From positions 50,150 to 114,149 of the forward strand of contig JAJTBZ010000008.1 in the NCBI GenBank assembly GCA_021286645.1: 64,000 bases of DNA, given 5' to 3'. Source of the DNA: Ignavibacteria bacterium (GTDB taxonomy: Bacteria; Bacteroidota; Ignavibacteria; Ignavibacteriales; Ignavibacteriaceae). Each line of letters starts with the position of its first letter. Position 1 is the stretch's first letter. Below are positions 36,294 to 46,347 of the stretch, piece by piece. The translations under genes and the position numbers were made by a program. The notes under the pieces are model-generated. The model worked only from the letters and a program-made list of their open reading frames with translations. It made no database searches and was not told where the DNA came from.

Positions 36294-39164
36294 ATGCAGA
36301 AAAATAAAACCAACGCGAATATCGTAGATTATATTTACGATGCAGACAAGACCTTTACCGAGAGGCGATATCAAAACTTAAAGCGCGAATCGGAAAATAG
36401 TTTGATACTTCCTTTACGGGTTATTGCTTTCCTTATTGCAATTTCCGGTATTTTTTCAATGGTTTTCGAAGTGCGATATTTTTCAGGCCTGGCAATACCT
36501 GTGTATGTCACCCGCCTGTCTGCAACTGTAGTTTCTTTTGGTGTGCTTTGGATCCTTTTCTCCCGGTTCGCTCTACGATACCCGATAATATTGGTACATG
36601 TTTTATTGGTTACCATAATTGCTTCCAGCGGGTATATGATTCTTTTAATGCCCTCAACACTTATTGTTAACTCGCAAATTGTGGGGTTAATGATATTTAC
36701 ATCAGCATTGTTCCTCAGCTGGGACCTGAAAAACCAGATTATTGTAGCGATTTATTATAATATTGTTTTTGCGTCCGCAATTTTAATGAACGATAAGCAG
36801 ATATATTTTCTGCCTAACATGTATGAATCGGTTCTGTTTGTCCTTTTCTTAAGTGTTATTTCGGTTATCGGCAGTGCCGTAAATTTTAAACTACGTGCAG
36901 AGCTTGCAGATAAATCATTTATGATGCGTTTGTCAGAGAAAAAATTCCGATCGATTTTCGAGCATTCGGCCGAGGGAATATTTCAATCGAGCCCGGAAGG
37001 GCGGTACCTGACTGTTAACCCTGCATTAGTAAGAATGCTCGGGTATGATAATGAGTCAGAAGTAAAGAAGCTGGATATAACCCATGATGTATATTGCCGC
37101 CCGGCCGATAGAGACAGGCTTTTGACCCTGCTGCAACACAAAGGAGAAGTATCTGACTATCGACTTGAGCTGAAGAGGCGGGATGGGACAACTATTTTTG
37201 TAAGACTTAGCGACCGCCTGATTAAAGACGAAGTTGATGATAAGAAAATATATTTTGAAGGCAGTCTTACCGATATAACTGAGCAAGTACGTCTGGAAGA
37301 AGAGCAAAAGCTCATACAGGAAGAACTTGAACAGGAAAAGATGAAATCGGAAAATCTGGCTCACGAGGCCGTGAAATCTTCCGAGATAAAATCGCAGTTT
37401 CTTGCAAATATGTCACACGAAATCAGGACCCCGATTAATGGAATTATCGGTTTCCTGACGCTGATTGAAAACGGCTCCTACCGGAACCAGGATGAGTTAA
37501 ACGACTTTATAAGTACCGCGAAATCCTCGGCTGAATCCTTGCTTGATTTGGTAAATAATATTCTGGACTTCTCAAAAATTGAAGCCGGGAAGATGGAGTT
37601 GGAAGAAGTTGGATTTAGTATTAAGAAGGTAATCACCGATGGTTTGGCTCTCATTTCACCACGCGCGAAAGAAAAAAATATAAAGCTAAGCGTGCAAATT
37701 GATAAACACGTACCGAGTGTGTTGTTGGGAGATTCGACAAGGCTTCGGCAGATATTTTTAAATTTATTATCAAATGCCGTCAAATTCACCAATGATGGTG
37801 AAATTCGGATTACGGTTGGGGCAGAGAGAATTGGAAACGAACGAGTTAAACTGCTTTGCGCGGTTATTGATACAGGGGTAGGAATACCGCAGGAAAAAGC
37901 GAACCAGTTGTTTAAGCCGTTTTCACAAGTGGATGGCTCCTATACGCGTAAATTTGGCGGTACCGGACTCGGCCTGGCAATTTGCCGCGAGTTGGCAAAT
38001 ATGATGAATGGCTCAATTTGGGTAGAGAGTGAAATAAATAAAGGAAGCACTTTTTCATTTACCTGTGTTCTGAAATATGAAAAACAAGCCAGTTTTCTGG
38101 ATAAGTTGAAGAGCAGAGTAAGTACAGTTCCTGAAGTATTGCCCGAATTGACACAAAAAATATCGCAGCATACTGATATCAAAGCAGCCCGCGGTAACTT
38201 CCAAATTCTGGTAGCCGAAGACAATCCGGTAAATAAAAAAGTGGTAATGCGAATACTGGAGGATGCCGGTTTTAAGGTTGATGCAGTCGGCAATGGTTTG
38301 GAGGCATTAAATGCTGTAAGTGCTGAAGAACGCAAGTATCAGTTAATACTTATGGATATTCAGATGCCTGAAATGGATGGATTTACGGCAACGCAAAGAA
38401 TCAGGCTTCTTTCTGAACATACTGCCAGGGTCCCTATAGTTGCATTAACAGCCCATGCAACCCCGGCGGACAGAGAAAAATGTTTAGGCGCGGGAATGAG
38501 TGATTTCTTGTCAAAACCAATTAAGAATCAGGAACTGATAGCAATGTTGGATAAGTGGCTGGAGATTGATTATTCGGTAGTGCGTGCAAAATTGCTAACC
38601 AAGGTAGAAGAACCGGCACCAAAAACGGTTCCGGTAACAACTCCGCGTCCGACTATACCAAGCGCTGTTCCGCTTGCTAATACTGTAGCACCGCAAGTCC
38701 CTGTAATTCCTGTTCCGGAGCCAAAGATTGAAATTCCTGCCACTTTGCCGGTTAGTGATGCCTCGGGCATTCAATTACCTGATACCGATAATCTGAAAGC
38801 AGATGACGGGCTCGTTGCGTATAGTGCGGAAGAATCATTTGATGTAGCGCATTTTAAAACTGTAAGTCTTGATGATACGGAATTCAAAAAGGAATTGCTT
38901 ACAACTTATTTAACTGATACTCTGCGTAGAATTGCAAATCTTGAAGGATTCCTGAAAGATGGCAACGTAACGTCACTCATTTCGGAAGGGCATACAATTA
39001 AAGGAGCAAGTTACTCTCTTGGCGCGTTAAAAATGGGGGATCAGGCGAAGGAAATTGAGTTCGCGGGAAAATCAGGGGAACTTGATAAAATTCCACTGAT
39101 GATAAAACAGCTGAAAAAGAATTATGAATTCTTTTCAGAACTGTGCCAGAGTGAAATGCAGTAG
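36294..39164 (+). CDS. Hybrid sensor histidine kinase with receiver and Hpt domains
   Basis: A 957-residue membrane kinase. Five or six hydrophobic helices (about residues 38-205) lead to a PAS domain (about 218-330) and a coiled coil. The HisKA domain has the H-box MSHEIRTPINGIIG (His375), followed by a HATPase domain with DTGVGIP and GGTGLGLAI. A receiver domain (ILVAEDNPVNKK...LMDIQMPEMDG, phospho-acceptor Asp688) precedes a Pro/Thr-rich linker and a C-terminal Hpt domain with GHTIKGASYSLG (His900). The whole phosphorelay is thus on one chain. The output regulator is not adjacent. A GTG start at 36270 is also possible and would add eight residues. Confidence 0.92.
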   Translation: MQKNKTNANIVDYIYDADKTFTERRYQNLKRESENSLILPLRVIAFLIAISGIFSMVFEVRYFSGLAIPVYVTRLSATVVSFGVLWILFSRFALRYPIILVHVLLVTIIASSGYMILLMPSTLIVNSQIVGLMIFTSALFLSWDLKNQIIVAIYYNIVFASAILMNDKQIYFLPNMYESVLFVLFLSVISVIGSAVNFKLRAELADKSFMMRLSEKKFRSIFEHSAEGIFQSSPEGRYLTVNPALVRMLGYDNESEVKKLDITHDVYCRPADRDRLLTLLQHKGEVSDYRLELKRRDGTTIFVRLSDRLIKDEVDDKKIYFEGSLTDITEQVRLEEEQKLIQEELEQEKMKSENLAHEAVKSSEIKSQFLANMSHEIRTPINGIIGFLTLIENGSYRNQDELNDFISTAKSSAESLLDLVNNILDFSKIEAGKMELEEVGFSIKKVITDGLALISPRAKEKNIKLSVQIDKHVPSVLLGDSTRLRQIFLNLLSNAVKFTNDGEIRITVGAERIGNERVKLLCAVIDTGVGIPQEKANQLFKPFSQVDGSYTRKFGGTGLGLAICRELANMMNGSIWVESEINKGSTFSFTCVLKYEKQASFLDKLKSRVSTVPEVLPELTQKISQHTDIKAARGNFQILVAEDNPVNKKVVMRILEDAGFKVDAVGNGLEALNAVSAEERKYQLILMDIQMPEMDGFTATQRIRLLSEHTARVPIVALTAHATPADREKCLGAGMSDFLSKPIKNQELIAMLDKWLEIDYSVVRAKLLTKVEEPAPKTVPVTTPRPTIPSAVPLANTVAPQVPVIPVPEPKIEIPATLPVSDASGIQLPDTDNLKADDGLVAYSAEESFDVAHFKTVSLDDTEFKKELLTTYLTDTLRRIANLEGFLKDGNVTSLISEGHTIKGASYSLGALKMGDQAKEIEFAGKSGELDKIPLMIKQLKKNYEFFSELCQSEMQ

Positions 39165-39187
39165 TTCGAATTACAATAACTTTTACT

Positions 39188-39232
39188 AAGGATTTTACAT
39201 TACTGACGTAGTGTGTAAAATCCTTTTTCTTT
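39188..39232 (+). terminator. Terminator after the hybrid kinase gene
   Basis: A 12-bp stem AAGGATTTTACA/TGTAAAATCCTT (39188-39199 and 39214-39225) with a 14-nt loop, followed by a T-rich run. Confidence 0.8.
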
Positions 39233-39479
39233 TCTATGCATCATATTATTGTTTTCTTATTTTTTTTGTCGTATTATCGTGCAGGGCGATTAGAATAAAT
39301 TGTGTGGTTTATTCAAAAAGTGAACTTTATACCGGGGCATCGGGTTAATAAGTTAATTGGTACGAAGTTCTCACGAAAATAAATGTGTGTTATCCGGAAA
39401 TTCTGTGTGCGTTTAAAACAATATCTAATTACAGGTACTATAGCATAATAACGAATTCTTATACATTAAGGGTGTGTGT
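39233..39479 (+). other. 5' region of citrate synthase, no gene seen
   Basis: AT-rich leader between the terminator and gltA (the full intergenic span, 39165-39479, is 315 nt). No convincing -33/-7 pair, riboswitch or small gene was recognised. AAGGG at about 39468-39472 serves as the ribosome binding site. Confidence 0.5.
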
Positions 39480-40757
39480 ATGGAAACAGCAAAACTTATC
39501 CTGCGAGGGAAAGAGTACGATTTACCGGTACTGGAAGGTACCGAGCATGAAGTTGGCATTGACGTCACTGCTTTACGAGCTAAGAGCGGTGCAATAACTT
39601 TCGACCCTGGTTATGGCAATACCGGTTCATGTACCAGTACAGTTACGTTTATTGATGGAGAAGCAGGGATACTTCGGTACCGGGGCTATCCAATCGAACA
39701 ACTTGCCGAGCACTCCAGCTTCGTGGAGGTGTGTTATCTTCTTTTATACGGCGACCTGCCTACAGAAAACCAACTTGCAAATTTTAAAGGCGAGTTGGCA
39801 CATCATAGCCTTATCCATGAGGACATGAAAAAAATGTTTGAAGGTTATCCTCCTACTGCTCATCCTATGGGAATACTGGGCGCTATGGTTAATTCTCTGG
39901 CGGCTTTTTACGGCGACGTTCCGTATAATCAGGATGTGCAATTGAACATGATTCGCCTGCTGGCTAAAATGAAAACTATTGCGGCATTCGCATTCAAACG
40001 TTCCAAAGGACAACCTTATGTATATCCCAAGAATGAATTGAGTTTCACCGGTGACCTGATCAATATGATGTTTTCACTTCCCACGGAACACTATCATATT
40101 TCTCCCATAATTGAAGATGCTCTGGATAAAATTTTTATCTTGCATGCCGATCATGAACAGAATTGTAGTACTTCTACCGTGCGAATGGTAGGCTCCAGCC
40201 ACGCGAATTTATTTGCAACAATTTCTGCTGGTATCGCAGCTTTATGGGGGCCACTCCATGGCGGTGCCAATCAGGAAGTAATTACGATGTTGGAGCATAT
40301 AAAAGCAGATGATTGTAATTATAGAAAATATATTGAGCTTGCTAAAGATAAAAATTCCGATTTCAAATTGATGGGATTTGGACATAGAGTATATCGTAAT
40401 TTCGATCCGCGTGCCAAGATTTTAAAAGAAGCCGCAGATAGAGTTCTCAATACAATAGGTATTCAGGATCCGCTTCTGGAAATTGCAAAGAATCTTGAAC
40501 GGGTAGCGCTGGAAGACCCATACTTTGTTGAAAGAAAATTATATCCGAACGTTGATTTCTACAGCGGAATTATCTATAAAGCAATGGGTATTCCTACAAA
40601 TATGTTTACCGTTATGTTCGCGCTCGGCCGGCTTCCGGGCTGGATTGCTCAATGGAAAGAAATGACTGCCGATCCAACTTTACGCATATATAGGCCGCGT
40701 CAGATATATACCGGTGAAGTACTTAGGGATTATACACCAATTTCTGAAAGAAATTAG
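39480..40757 (+). CDS. gltA: Citrate synthase
   Basis: A 425-residue type II citrate synthase condensing acetyl-CoA and oxaloacetate. Family landmarks are FDPGYGNTGSCTSTVTFIDG, the HADHEQNCSTSTVRMVGSSHAN segment, LWGPLHGGANQEV and GFGHRVYRNFDPRAK (two active-site histidine regions), then FYSGIIYKAMGIPTNMFTVMFALGR near the end. The ATG at 39480 is preferred to GTG 39474 because of AAGGG upstream at suitable spacing. Length is that of the larger hexameric class. It stands alone, flanked by terminators. With sucD it is the second TCA enzyme in the window. Confidence 0.96.
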   Translation: METAKLILRGKEYDLPVLEGTEHEVGIDVTALRAKSGAITFDPGYGNTGSCTSTVTFIDGEAGILRYRGYPIEQLAEHSSFVEVCYLLLYGDLPTENQLANFKGELAHHSLIHEDMKKMFEGYPPTAHPMGILGAMVNSLAAFYGDVPYNQDVQLNMIRLLAKMKTIAAFAFKRSKGQPYVYPKNELSFTGDLINMMFSLPTEHYHISPIIEDALDKIFILHADHEQNCSTSTVRMVGSSHANLFATISAGIAALWGPLHGGANQEVITMLEHIKADDCNYRKYIELAKDKNSDFKLMGFGHRVYRNFDPRAKILKEAADRVLNTIGIQDPLLEIAKNLERVALEDPYFVERKLYPNVDFYSGIIYKAMGIPTNMFTVMFALGRLPGWIAQWKEMTADPTLRIYRPRQIYTGEVLRDYTPISERN

Positions 40758-40780
40758 CAGCTACAATAAGGTAATTAAGA

Positions 40781-40822
40781 AAATGCCCTTACAAACTATG
40801 CGGTTGTAAGGGCATTTTTTTT
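40781..40822 (+). terminator. Intrinsic terminator after gltA
   Basis: A 14-bp stem AAATGCCCTTACAA/TTGTAAGGGCATTT with a 9-nt loop, then a T run to 40822. Confidence 0.92.
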
Positions 40823-40836
40823 GTTGGGGTCTACAT

Positions 40837-40864
40837 AAAAAAACCGCCCGGAAGCGGTTTTTTT
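40837..40864 (-). terminator. Terminator for the large secreted protein gene
   Basis: An 11-bp stem AAAAAAACCGC/GCGGTTTTTTT with a 6-nt loop; the A/T runs make it functional in both directions. It lies 22 nt past the minus-strand stop at 40887. Confidence 0.85.
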
Positions 40865-40886
40865 ATTCTGTTTGTAAGAGTAGGGA

Positions 40887-43800
40887 CTACTTTAAGAGCA
40901 TGAGTTTTCTTGTTTGTACATTCGCACCGGCAGTAATCCGGTAAATATACATACCGCTTGAAAGATTGGAAGCATTAAAAGAAACTGCATACTGACCTTT
41001 GTGTTGAGCATTTTGTACCAGTGTTCTTACGAGCTGACCGGTAATATTAAATACTTCGAGACGTACATTGCAATCTTCGGCAATTGTGTACCGGATTGTT
41101 GTAGTAGGGTTAAAAGGATTCGGATAATTCTGTTCAAGACCGAATGTCAGCTTTTTAATTCCGTCATTCACCGCGTTTGTTCCGTCAACCGCGCGGTAAA
41201 CTTTACCATCGGTTGTTCCAACATATAACGCGTTAGAACCAGGATTAAAGTACGAAGCACTTGGCCCAAAACCAGCCATACCCATTGTCTTCCAACCAGA
41301 GCCGGCGTCGGTAGAAACAAACACACCGGATGACCATGAACAGAGATAGACATTATTGCCATTCGGTGAAACGCTTACACCATAAATAAATTGTGAACTG
41401 AGCCCGGAAGCATGTGACCATGTCTGGCCGTTATCGCCGGATTTATAGGCCCCATTGCCATAAGTACCTGCATAGAGCGCACCGGTAGGGGAGCAGGCAA
41501 GTGCCCAGATATAATCATAGCCGACGTTAAGTTTTGCCCAAGTTTGCCCGCCATCGGTAGATTTTTCAATTCCCGCGCCGAAAGTGCCGGCGAAGATTTC
41601 ATTCTGCGCATTTACTGTAATAGCATGTACAGCATTTGCGGCCAGATTATTTGTTACATCAGTCCAATCGGAACCGCCATTGGTAGATTTGAATATACCA
41701 TATCCCCATGTGCCCGCGTATAAGCTGCCGTTTTTATCAATGCTGATCGCGCGTACATCTTTACCGGCAAAAGCACTTACAGCCCAGGTTTGGCCGTTGT
41801 TCGTGCTAAGGTACAGCCCTTTTTCCGTAGCAGCAAAGAGCTTATTGTTAGTTGTACTGGTAATTGACCAAATGAAAGCCACATTCATATCATCATTAAT
41901 GCGTTTCCAGGTCCCTGCATTATCATCAGTGCGGAATATTTTACCGCCTAATGTACCAACCAGCATGTTTCCGGTTTGGTCGGTAGTAATGGTCCATACC
42001 ATTTCATTAGCCGGGAATGTGCCAACTGAAGTCCAGGATGTTGCAACCGAAGTAGAATCGGAACCGGTATTTGGAGTTGCCGGGGTTACCGCGTTAATAG
42101 TTGCAGAGGCAAAGTTATTGTTCGCGTTTGTATCGAGAACAGTATTACCCCCGAGTACAATATTATTTGTTATTTTTGAATCAAGCGGTATGTTGCCCAG
42201 GAACAATTTATTGTTGAACTGTCCGTGTCCATAAATATCATACGCAACAACCTGACCATTAATAACTCCGGCGGGATATTCAAGGTGAGCTTTTGGAGCC
42301 AGAATAGAGCCCTGTACATCAATACCTGAGATTTTTAAATTCGTGGTAGCGGGGAAGTTATAAACAACATTATTAATCGCTGTGCCGTTAACAACTAATC
42401 CACCATGCCATTCTACGTTTGAACCGGATACGTTAACAACAACAACGGACCCATTGGGCACATTAATTGTCATACTGTTAGCTTGTGTAAGATTGTTGCC
42501 ATCAACATTAAATACGTTTAATAATGCATTATTACCTTCCAGAGTAAAGCCGTTCCATTCAAACCGGGTTGTTCCATTTACCGTATAAGTACTTAAAGTT
42601 GTAGAGAGATTATTCAGGTACAACGAAGCTGCGTCAAAATCTATCGGACGGTCTTTTCGAAGAGTACCATCAATAATACTTACACAGTTTAGCGGCAGGT
42701 TGGTTGCATTGCCATAGACAACGTTACCCGAGTAAACAGCGCCGACAGTAAATTGTAAGTTGTTATTGACTATGAGAACATCTGCCGTGCCGCCTGAGGA
42801 AGGTAATTTATCGCCCACGCTATAATTAGAGAAGTAAGCATTATTACCTATAGCCGCTTTACCTTCAATATCTGCGGAAGGCTGGTTGATATCGTGTAAT
42901 GCAAAAACATTAAATCCTTTTGCCGGGCCGAAATTATATGATTTGGAATATAAATCAACTTTAACCTTGAGCTGTAATGTGGCAGACTCGTTAGCAGAGA
43001 GGGAGCCGATAGTCCATACTCCTGTTGAATCTACATAGCTGCCTTTCGAAGGGGTAGCTGATACGAATACGAGTCCCGCGGGTAAAATTTCTGTTACCTT
43101 TGTGTCGAATGAAGTACCAGGCCCGTAATTGATTGCCGAAATTGTATAGGTAACAAAATCACCATGTTTCGGGGTAAGAGATGAAGCCGATTTACTAACT
43201 TTTACATCATATTTAGAAGGCTTATTTACGATAATAATAACCGAGGAAGTATCGTTACCCGGGTTAACATCCGGCTGGTCAACACTGGTAAGGCTCGCCT
43301 TGTTTACAATTTTGTTGTCAACAGGGATGGAGCCGAAAAATGGCTTGTGGTTTATTTGTCCCTGGCCTGACATACCGTTGACAATTACCTGACCATTAAT
43401 AACGCCTGAGTTGTAATCTAATTGCGCTAATGGAGCTAAAATTGATCCACGTACATCGATACCCGAGATTTTTAAGTTTACAGCATTCGGGAAATTATAT
43501 AATACGTTATTTATTTCGGTTCCGTTTACCGTAAGACCGCCGCTCCATTGAATGTCGGTTCCGGAGATATTAACGATTGCGGCAGCACCGTTGGGAACGG
43601 TAATAGCTACACTTGTTGCAGCATTCAAATCGGCTGCTTTAACCGAGAATATATTTAATTTTGTATCTGTACCCGTAAGTGTTAACCCTGAGTACTGGAA
43701 AATTGTCGTACCATTAACACTGTAACCGCCTAATGAAGTTGATAAGGTTGACAGGTAATCTTTTGCCGCAACAAAATCAACCGGTTTATCTTTGCGAAGT

Positions 43801-45122
43801 GTTCCATCGTTAATGCTAACAGTATTTACGGGTAAGTTCGTAACATTTCCGTAAACAATATTACCACCGTATACCGCGCCACTATTGAATGTTAAATTGT
43901 TATTGACAATCAGGGCATCAACAGCGCCATGCGAAACAGGTAATTTGTAACCAATACTGTAGTTTGAGAAATAGGCGTTGTTACCAACTGCAACTCTACC
44001 TTCAACATCAGAGGAAGGAGCTGTAACATCACTAAAAGAAAATAGATCGAAATCGCTGGCTGGGCCAAGTACATACGAACTGGTGAATTGGCTTACTTTT
44101 GCTTTTATTTGCAACGTAGCCGATTCATTTTTCGCCAGATTGCCAATTGTCCATAAGCCTGATGCGGCATCGTAGGAACCTTTTGAAGCGTTGGCAGAAT
44201 TGAATACTAAGCCTGCAGGAAGCATATCGCTGACCTTTACGCCTGTAGCATTTGCCGGGCCATTATTAACTGCTGTTACCGAGTAAGTGATAATGTCATT
44301 ATTCTGAGGGGCGTTATTATCAACTGACTTGGTTACACGAATATCGCAGGTGGTCGGATCAGTCATAATCGGAACACCCGTTGTATCAATCGCTGTGATA
44401 GGGTTAGCTGTAACAGAAAAGAGAACATCATTAAAATCGTTATCACAGCTGCCATTGTCCCGGCGAATATCTTCAAAACCCAGTATAATACGTTGTGAAA
44501 GCATATCGTTTAATAAAACATTATGCTGGCGTTTTGTTGTATCGCTTTCAGGGTTAAGATTTGTATTAGAGAAGAGTAACCAGTTACCATTTCCAACGGT
44601 AGCGTTGGAAGTTACAAAACCATCTGCTACAAGGAACCAGCCTATAGTAGTGTTCTTTCCAAAAGTACCAATTTTTACCCGGTTTCCCGCGTTCAGGCCG
44701 CCGCCGCTGCCCGATGCAGAAGAATTCGGGAAAATAATTGTCATATTATTTTTAATATCATTTAAGGACTGCGGAGGCGTGTTTGTCGGGTAGGTATAAA
44801 AACCTAAAGCATTCCGGTAACCGGCGCCTTCAGCTAAAAATGTAACGAAAACATCTGCTGAATCTTTCAGTGTAAGGTTAATTTTATTCGAAGAAGAAAG
44901 GTATTCAGGATGTGTTGTAGTTAAGTTTTTCGATTCAGGTAATGCGGCCAAAATTCTTGAAACGAGGTTAGACGGGATGGTGTCTTGTGTGAACAGATAA
45001 TTTGGTACACCATTGCTATTCCAGGTACCCAGCGTTTTATAAGTTATATTTTGTGCTAAAGAATCGGAAGCTCCCCAGGTGAGGATTAATAAGAATAAAA
45101 GTAAACCAATTCTCTTATTCAA
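40887..45122 (-). CDS. Giant type IX-secreted protein with duplicated DUF11/choice-of-anchor A modules
   Basis: A 1411-residue secreted protein. There is a signal peptide (about 1-23, ending SLAQ) and a DUF4114-like domain (about 55-250, with DNDFNDVLFSV). Two copies of a module follow (about 258-625 and 632-1000), each made of a DUF11-type repeat (YTISAINYGPG/SYDAASGLWTIG region) and a choice-of-anchor A domain (VGNNAYFSNYSIG, NVVYG, SGIDVRGSILAP). A BNR/Ycf48-like propeller (about 1020-1310, STNNGQTW and KSTDGGQTW repeats) precedes the C-terminal type IX sorting domain (QNYPNPFNPTTTIRY...SSGMYIYRI, about 1330-1411). It is probably exported across the outer membrane as an adhesin or surface protein. 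No neighbour suggests a ligand. Confidence 0.88.
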   Translation of the reverse strand: MNKRIGLLLFLLILTWGASDSLAQNITYKTLGTWNSNGVPNYLFTQDTIPSNLVSRILAALPESKNLTTTHPEYLSSSNKINLTLKDSADVFVTFLAEGAGYRNALGFYTYPTNTPPQSLNDIKNNMTIIFPNSSASGSGGGLNAGNRVKIGTFGKNTTIGWFLVADGFVTSNATVGNGNWLLFSNTNLNPESDTTKRQHNVLLNDMLSQRIILGFEDIRRDNGSCDNDFNDVLFSVTANPITAIDTTGVPIMTDPTTCDIRVTKSVDNNAPQNNDIITYSVTAVNNGPANATGVKVSDMLPAGLVFNSANASKGSYDAASGLWTIGNLAKNESATLQIKAKVSQFTSSYVLGPASDFDLFSFSDVTAPSSDVEGRVAVGNNAYFSNYSIGYKLPVSHGAVDALIVNNNLTFNSGAVYGGNIVYGNVTNLPVNTVSINDGTLRKDKPVDFVAAKDYLSTLSTSLGGYSVNGTTIFQYSGLTLTGTDTKLNIFSVKAADLNAATSVAITVPNGAAAIVNISGTDIQWSGGLTVNGTEINNVLYNFPNAVNLKISGIDVRGSILAPLAQLDYNSGVINGQVIVNGMSGQGQINHKPFFGSIPVDNKIVNKASLTSVDQPDVNPGNDTSSVIIIVNKPSKYDVKVSKSASSLTPKHGDFVTYTISAINYGPGTSFDTKVTEILPAGLVFVSATPSKGSYVDSTGVWTIGSLSANESATLQLKVKVDLYSKSYNFGPAKGFNVFALHDINQPSADIEGKAAIGNNAYFSNYSVGDKLPSSGGTADVLIVNNNLQFTVGAVYSGNVVYGNATNLPLNCVSIIDGTLRKDRPIDFDAASLYLNNLSTTLSTYTVNGTTRFEWNGFTLEGNNALLNVFNVDGNNLTQANSMTINVPNGSVVVVNVSGSNVEWHGGLVVNGTAINNVVYNFPATTNLKISGIDVQGSILAPKAHLEYPAGVINGQVVAYDIYGHGQFNNKLFLGNIPLDSKITNNIVLGGNTVLDTNANNNFASATINAVTPATPNTGSDSTSVATSWTSVGTFPANEMVWTITTDQTGNMLVGTLGGKIFRTDDNAGTWKRINDDMNVAFIWSITSTTNNKLFAATEKGLYLSTNNGQTWAVSAFAGKDVRAISIDKNGSLYAGTWGYGIFKSTNGGSDWTDVTNNLAANAVHAITVNAQNEIFAGTFGAGIEKSTDGGQTWAKLNVGYDYIWALACSPTGALYAGTYGNGAYKSGDNGQTWSHASGLSSQFIYGVSVSPNGNNVYLCSWSSGVFVSTDAGSGWKTMGMAGFGPSASYFNPGSNALYVGTTDGKVYRAVDGTNAVNDGIKKLTFGLEQNYPNPFNPTTTIRYTIAEDCNVRLEVFNITGQLVRTLVQNAQHKGQYAVSFNASNLSSGMYIYRITAGANVQTRKLMLLK
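42130..44350 (-). repeat. Tandem duplication inside the secreted protein gene
   Basis: Copy 1 (about 43320-44350) and copy 2 (about 42130-43230) encode the same DUF11 plus choice-of-anchor A order with many shared peptides, e.g. NNAYFSNYS, TLRKDKPVDF/TLRKDRPIDF and NVVYG. DNA identity is partial, so the duplication is not recent. Confidence 0.8.
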
Positions 45123-45230
45123 TGTATTCTCCGTTTTAGTTCTGTATTAGTAATTAAAATTACTCTTTGAACGCAAGAATCGAGCCAAAAATAATGTAAT
45201 TATACGGTCTGATTAGTGGATTGAAGGGTT

Positions 45231-45280
45231 ATTGATGTGTATCAATTTGAGATAGCGTATTTAAATAATACGCAATTGAT
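45231..45280 (-). other. Nested inverted repeats between gpsA and the secreted protein gene
   Basis: GCGTATT/AATACGC (45255-45261, 45267-45273) is flanked by ATCAATT (45241-45247) and AATTGAT (45274-45280). Upstream ATTGAT at about 45231 can instead pair with ATCAAT across a 4-nt loop, so two alternative foldings exist. There is no T-run; the role is unknown. The rest of 45123-45329 shows nothing else certain. Confidence 0.4.
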
Positions 45281-45329
45281 GAGGAGGAGATATAAAGTAA
45301 TTATCATAGAATAGGGAGGAACTATCCGT

Positions 45330-46334
45330 TTACTTCGGCCACTCTGCCTTGCGCTCCCGGGTCATGAGATCGTCAGTAGCTTTTACCGGATCTTTATCCT
45401 CAAATAGTATTTTGTATACTTCGTTTGTAATTGGTGTCTCTACATTATAGTGAAGCGCCAAATCTGAGGCTGATTTGCTGGTAGCGACTCCTTCGGCTAC
45501 AGCATGCATTCCTGCCAGAACGTCTTTAAGTTTCATACCCGAGCCAATTTTTTCACCGACATATCTGTTACGACTATGCCTGCTCATACAGGTAACGATC
45601 AGGTCGCCCATGCCGGAGAGGCCGGAAAAAGTTTCAGGTTTTGCGCCCATAGCCAGACCCAGGCGGGAAATTTCTGCAATGCCCCTGGTCATGATAGCTG
45701 CTTTTGTATTATCGCCAAATTTCAGCCCGTCAATGATGCCCGCGCCGACCGCGATTACATTTTTAAAAGCTCCGCCTAATTCAACACCAACGAGATCCTC
45801 TGAAGAATAAACCCTAAAATACGGCGTCATGAAAGCATCCTGAATGAACTTTGCAGTTTCATGATGCTTTGAGGCGGCAACAACTGTGGTAGGGATCATA
45901 CGGCTAACCTCTTCAGCATGTGAAGGTCCGGAAAGTACGCCCACATGCGTATCCGGTATGCCGGGGTACACGTCTGATATCAGACGTGAGATGGTCATAT
46001 CGGTCCCTACTTCAATACCTTTTGAAACAGAAGTAAAAATTGAGTGTTGAACTAAAGAATAGGGGATTTGGGAAATAATGCTGCGGGTAAACTGAGTTGG
46101 GATAGCCAGAACTATTAGATCTTTATGGGTACAAGCCTTTTCCAGATTATTGGTAATCTCAACTCCCGGGGGAATGGTAACTCCGGGTAAATAGATAGTG
46201 TTTTCACGGGAAGCAGAAACCTGTTCGGCGTAGTCTGACTGATATTCCCAGAGAGTTACATCGTGGCCATTTTGTGCTAAAATAATAGCCAATGTAGTGC
46301 CCCAGGCACCAGCGCCCAATACCGCAGTCTTCAT
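45330..46334 (-). CDS. gpsA: NAD(P)H-dependent glycerol-3-phosphate dehydrogenase
   Basis: A 334-residue cytoplasmic enzyme that reduces dihydroxyacetone phosphate to sn-glycerol-3-phosphate for phospholipid synthesis. It has the N-terminal AVLGAGAWGTTLAIILAQNGHDVTLWE loop, the FTSVSKGIE segment, GPSHAEEV, catalytic-lysine region GVELGGAFKNVIAVGAGI, and the SGMGDLIVTCMSRHSRNR motif. It starts 13 nt after plsY, which consumes its product. Confidence 0.96.
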   Translation of the reverse strand: MKTAVLGAGAWGTTLAIILAQNGHDVTLWEYQSDYAEQVSASRENTIYLPGVTIPPGVEITNNLEKACTHKDLIVLAIPTQFTRSIISQIPYSLVQHSIFTSVSKGIEVGTDMTISRLISDVYPGIPDTHVGVLSGPSHAEEVSRMIPTTVVAASKHHETAKFIQDAFMTPYFRVYSSEDLVGVELGGAFKNVIAVGAGIIDGLKFGDNTKAAIMTRGIAEISRLGLAMGAKPETFSGLSGMGDLIVTCMSRHSRNRYVGEKIGSGMKLKDVLAGMHAVAEGVATSKSASDLALHYNVETPITNEVYKILFEDKDPVKATDDLMTRERKAEWPK

Positions 46335-46347
46335 GGTTCCCTAAATA

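Noticed and set aside
41584..42234. 216-residue plus-strand open frame
   Set aside because: It is antisense to the propeller part of the giant secreted protein and looks like a codon-bias artefact.
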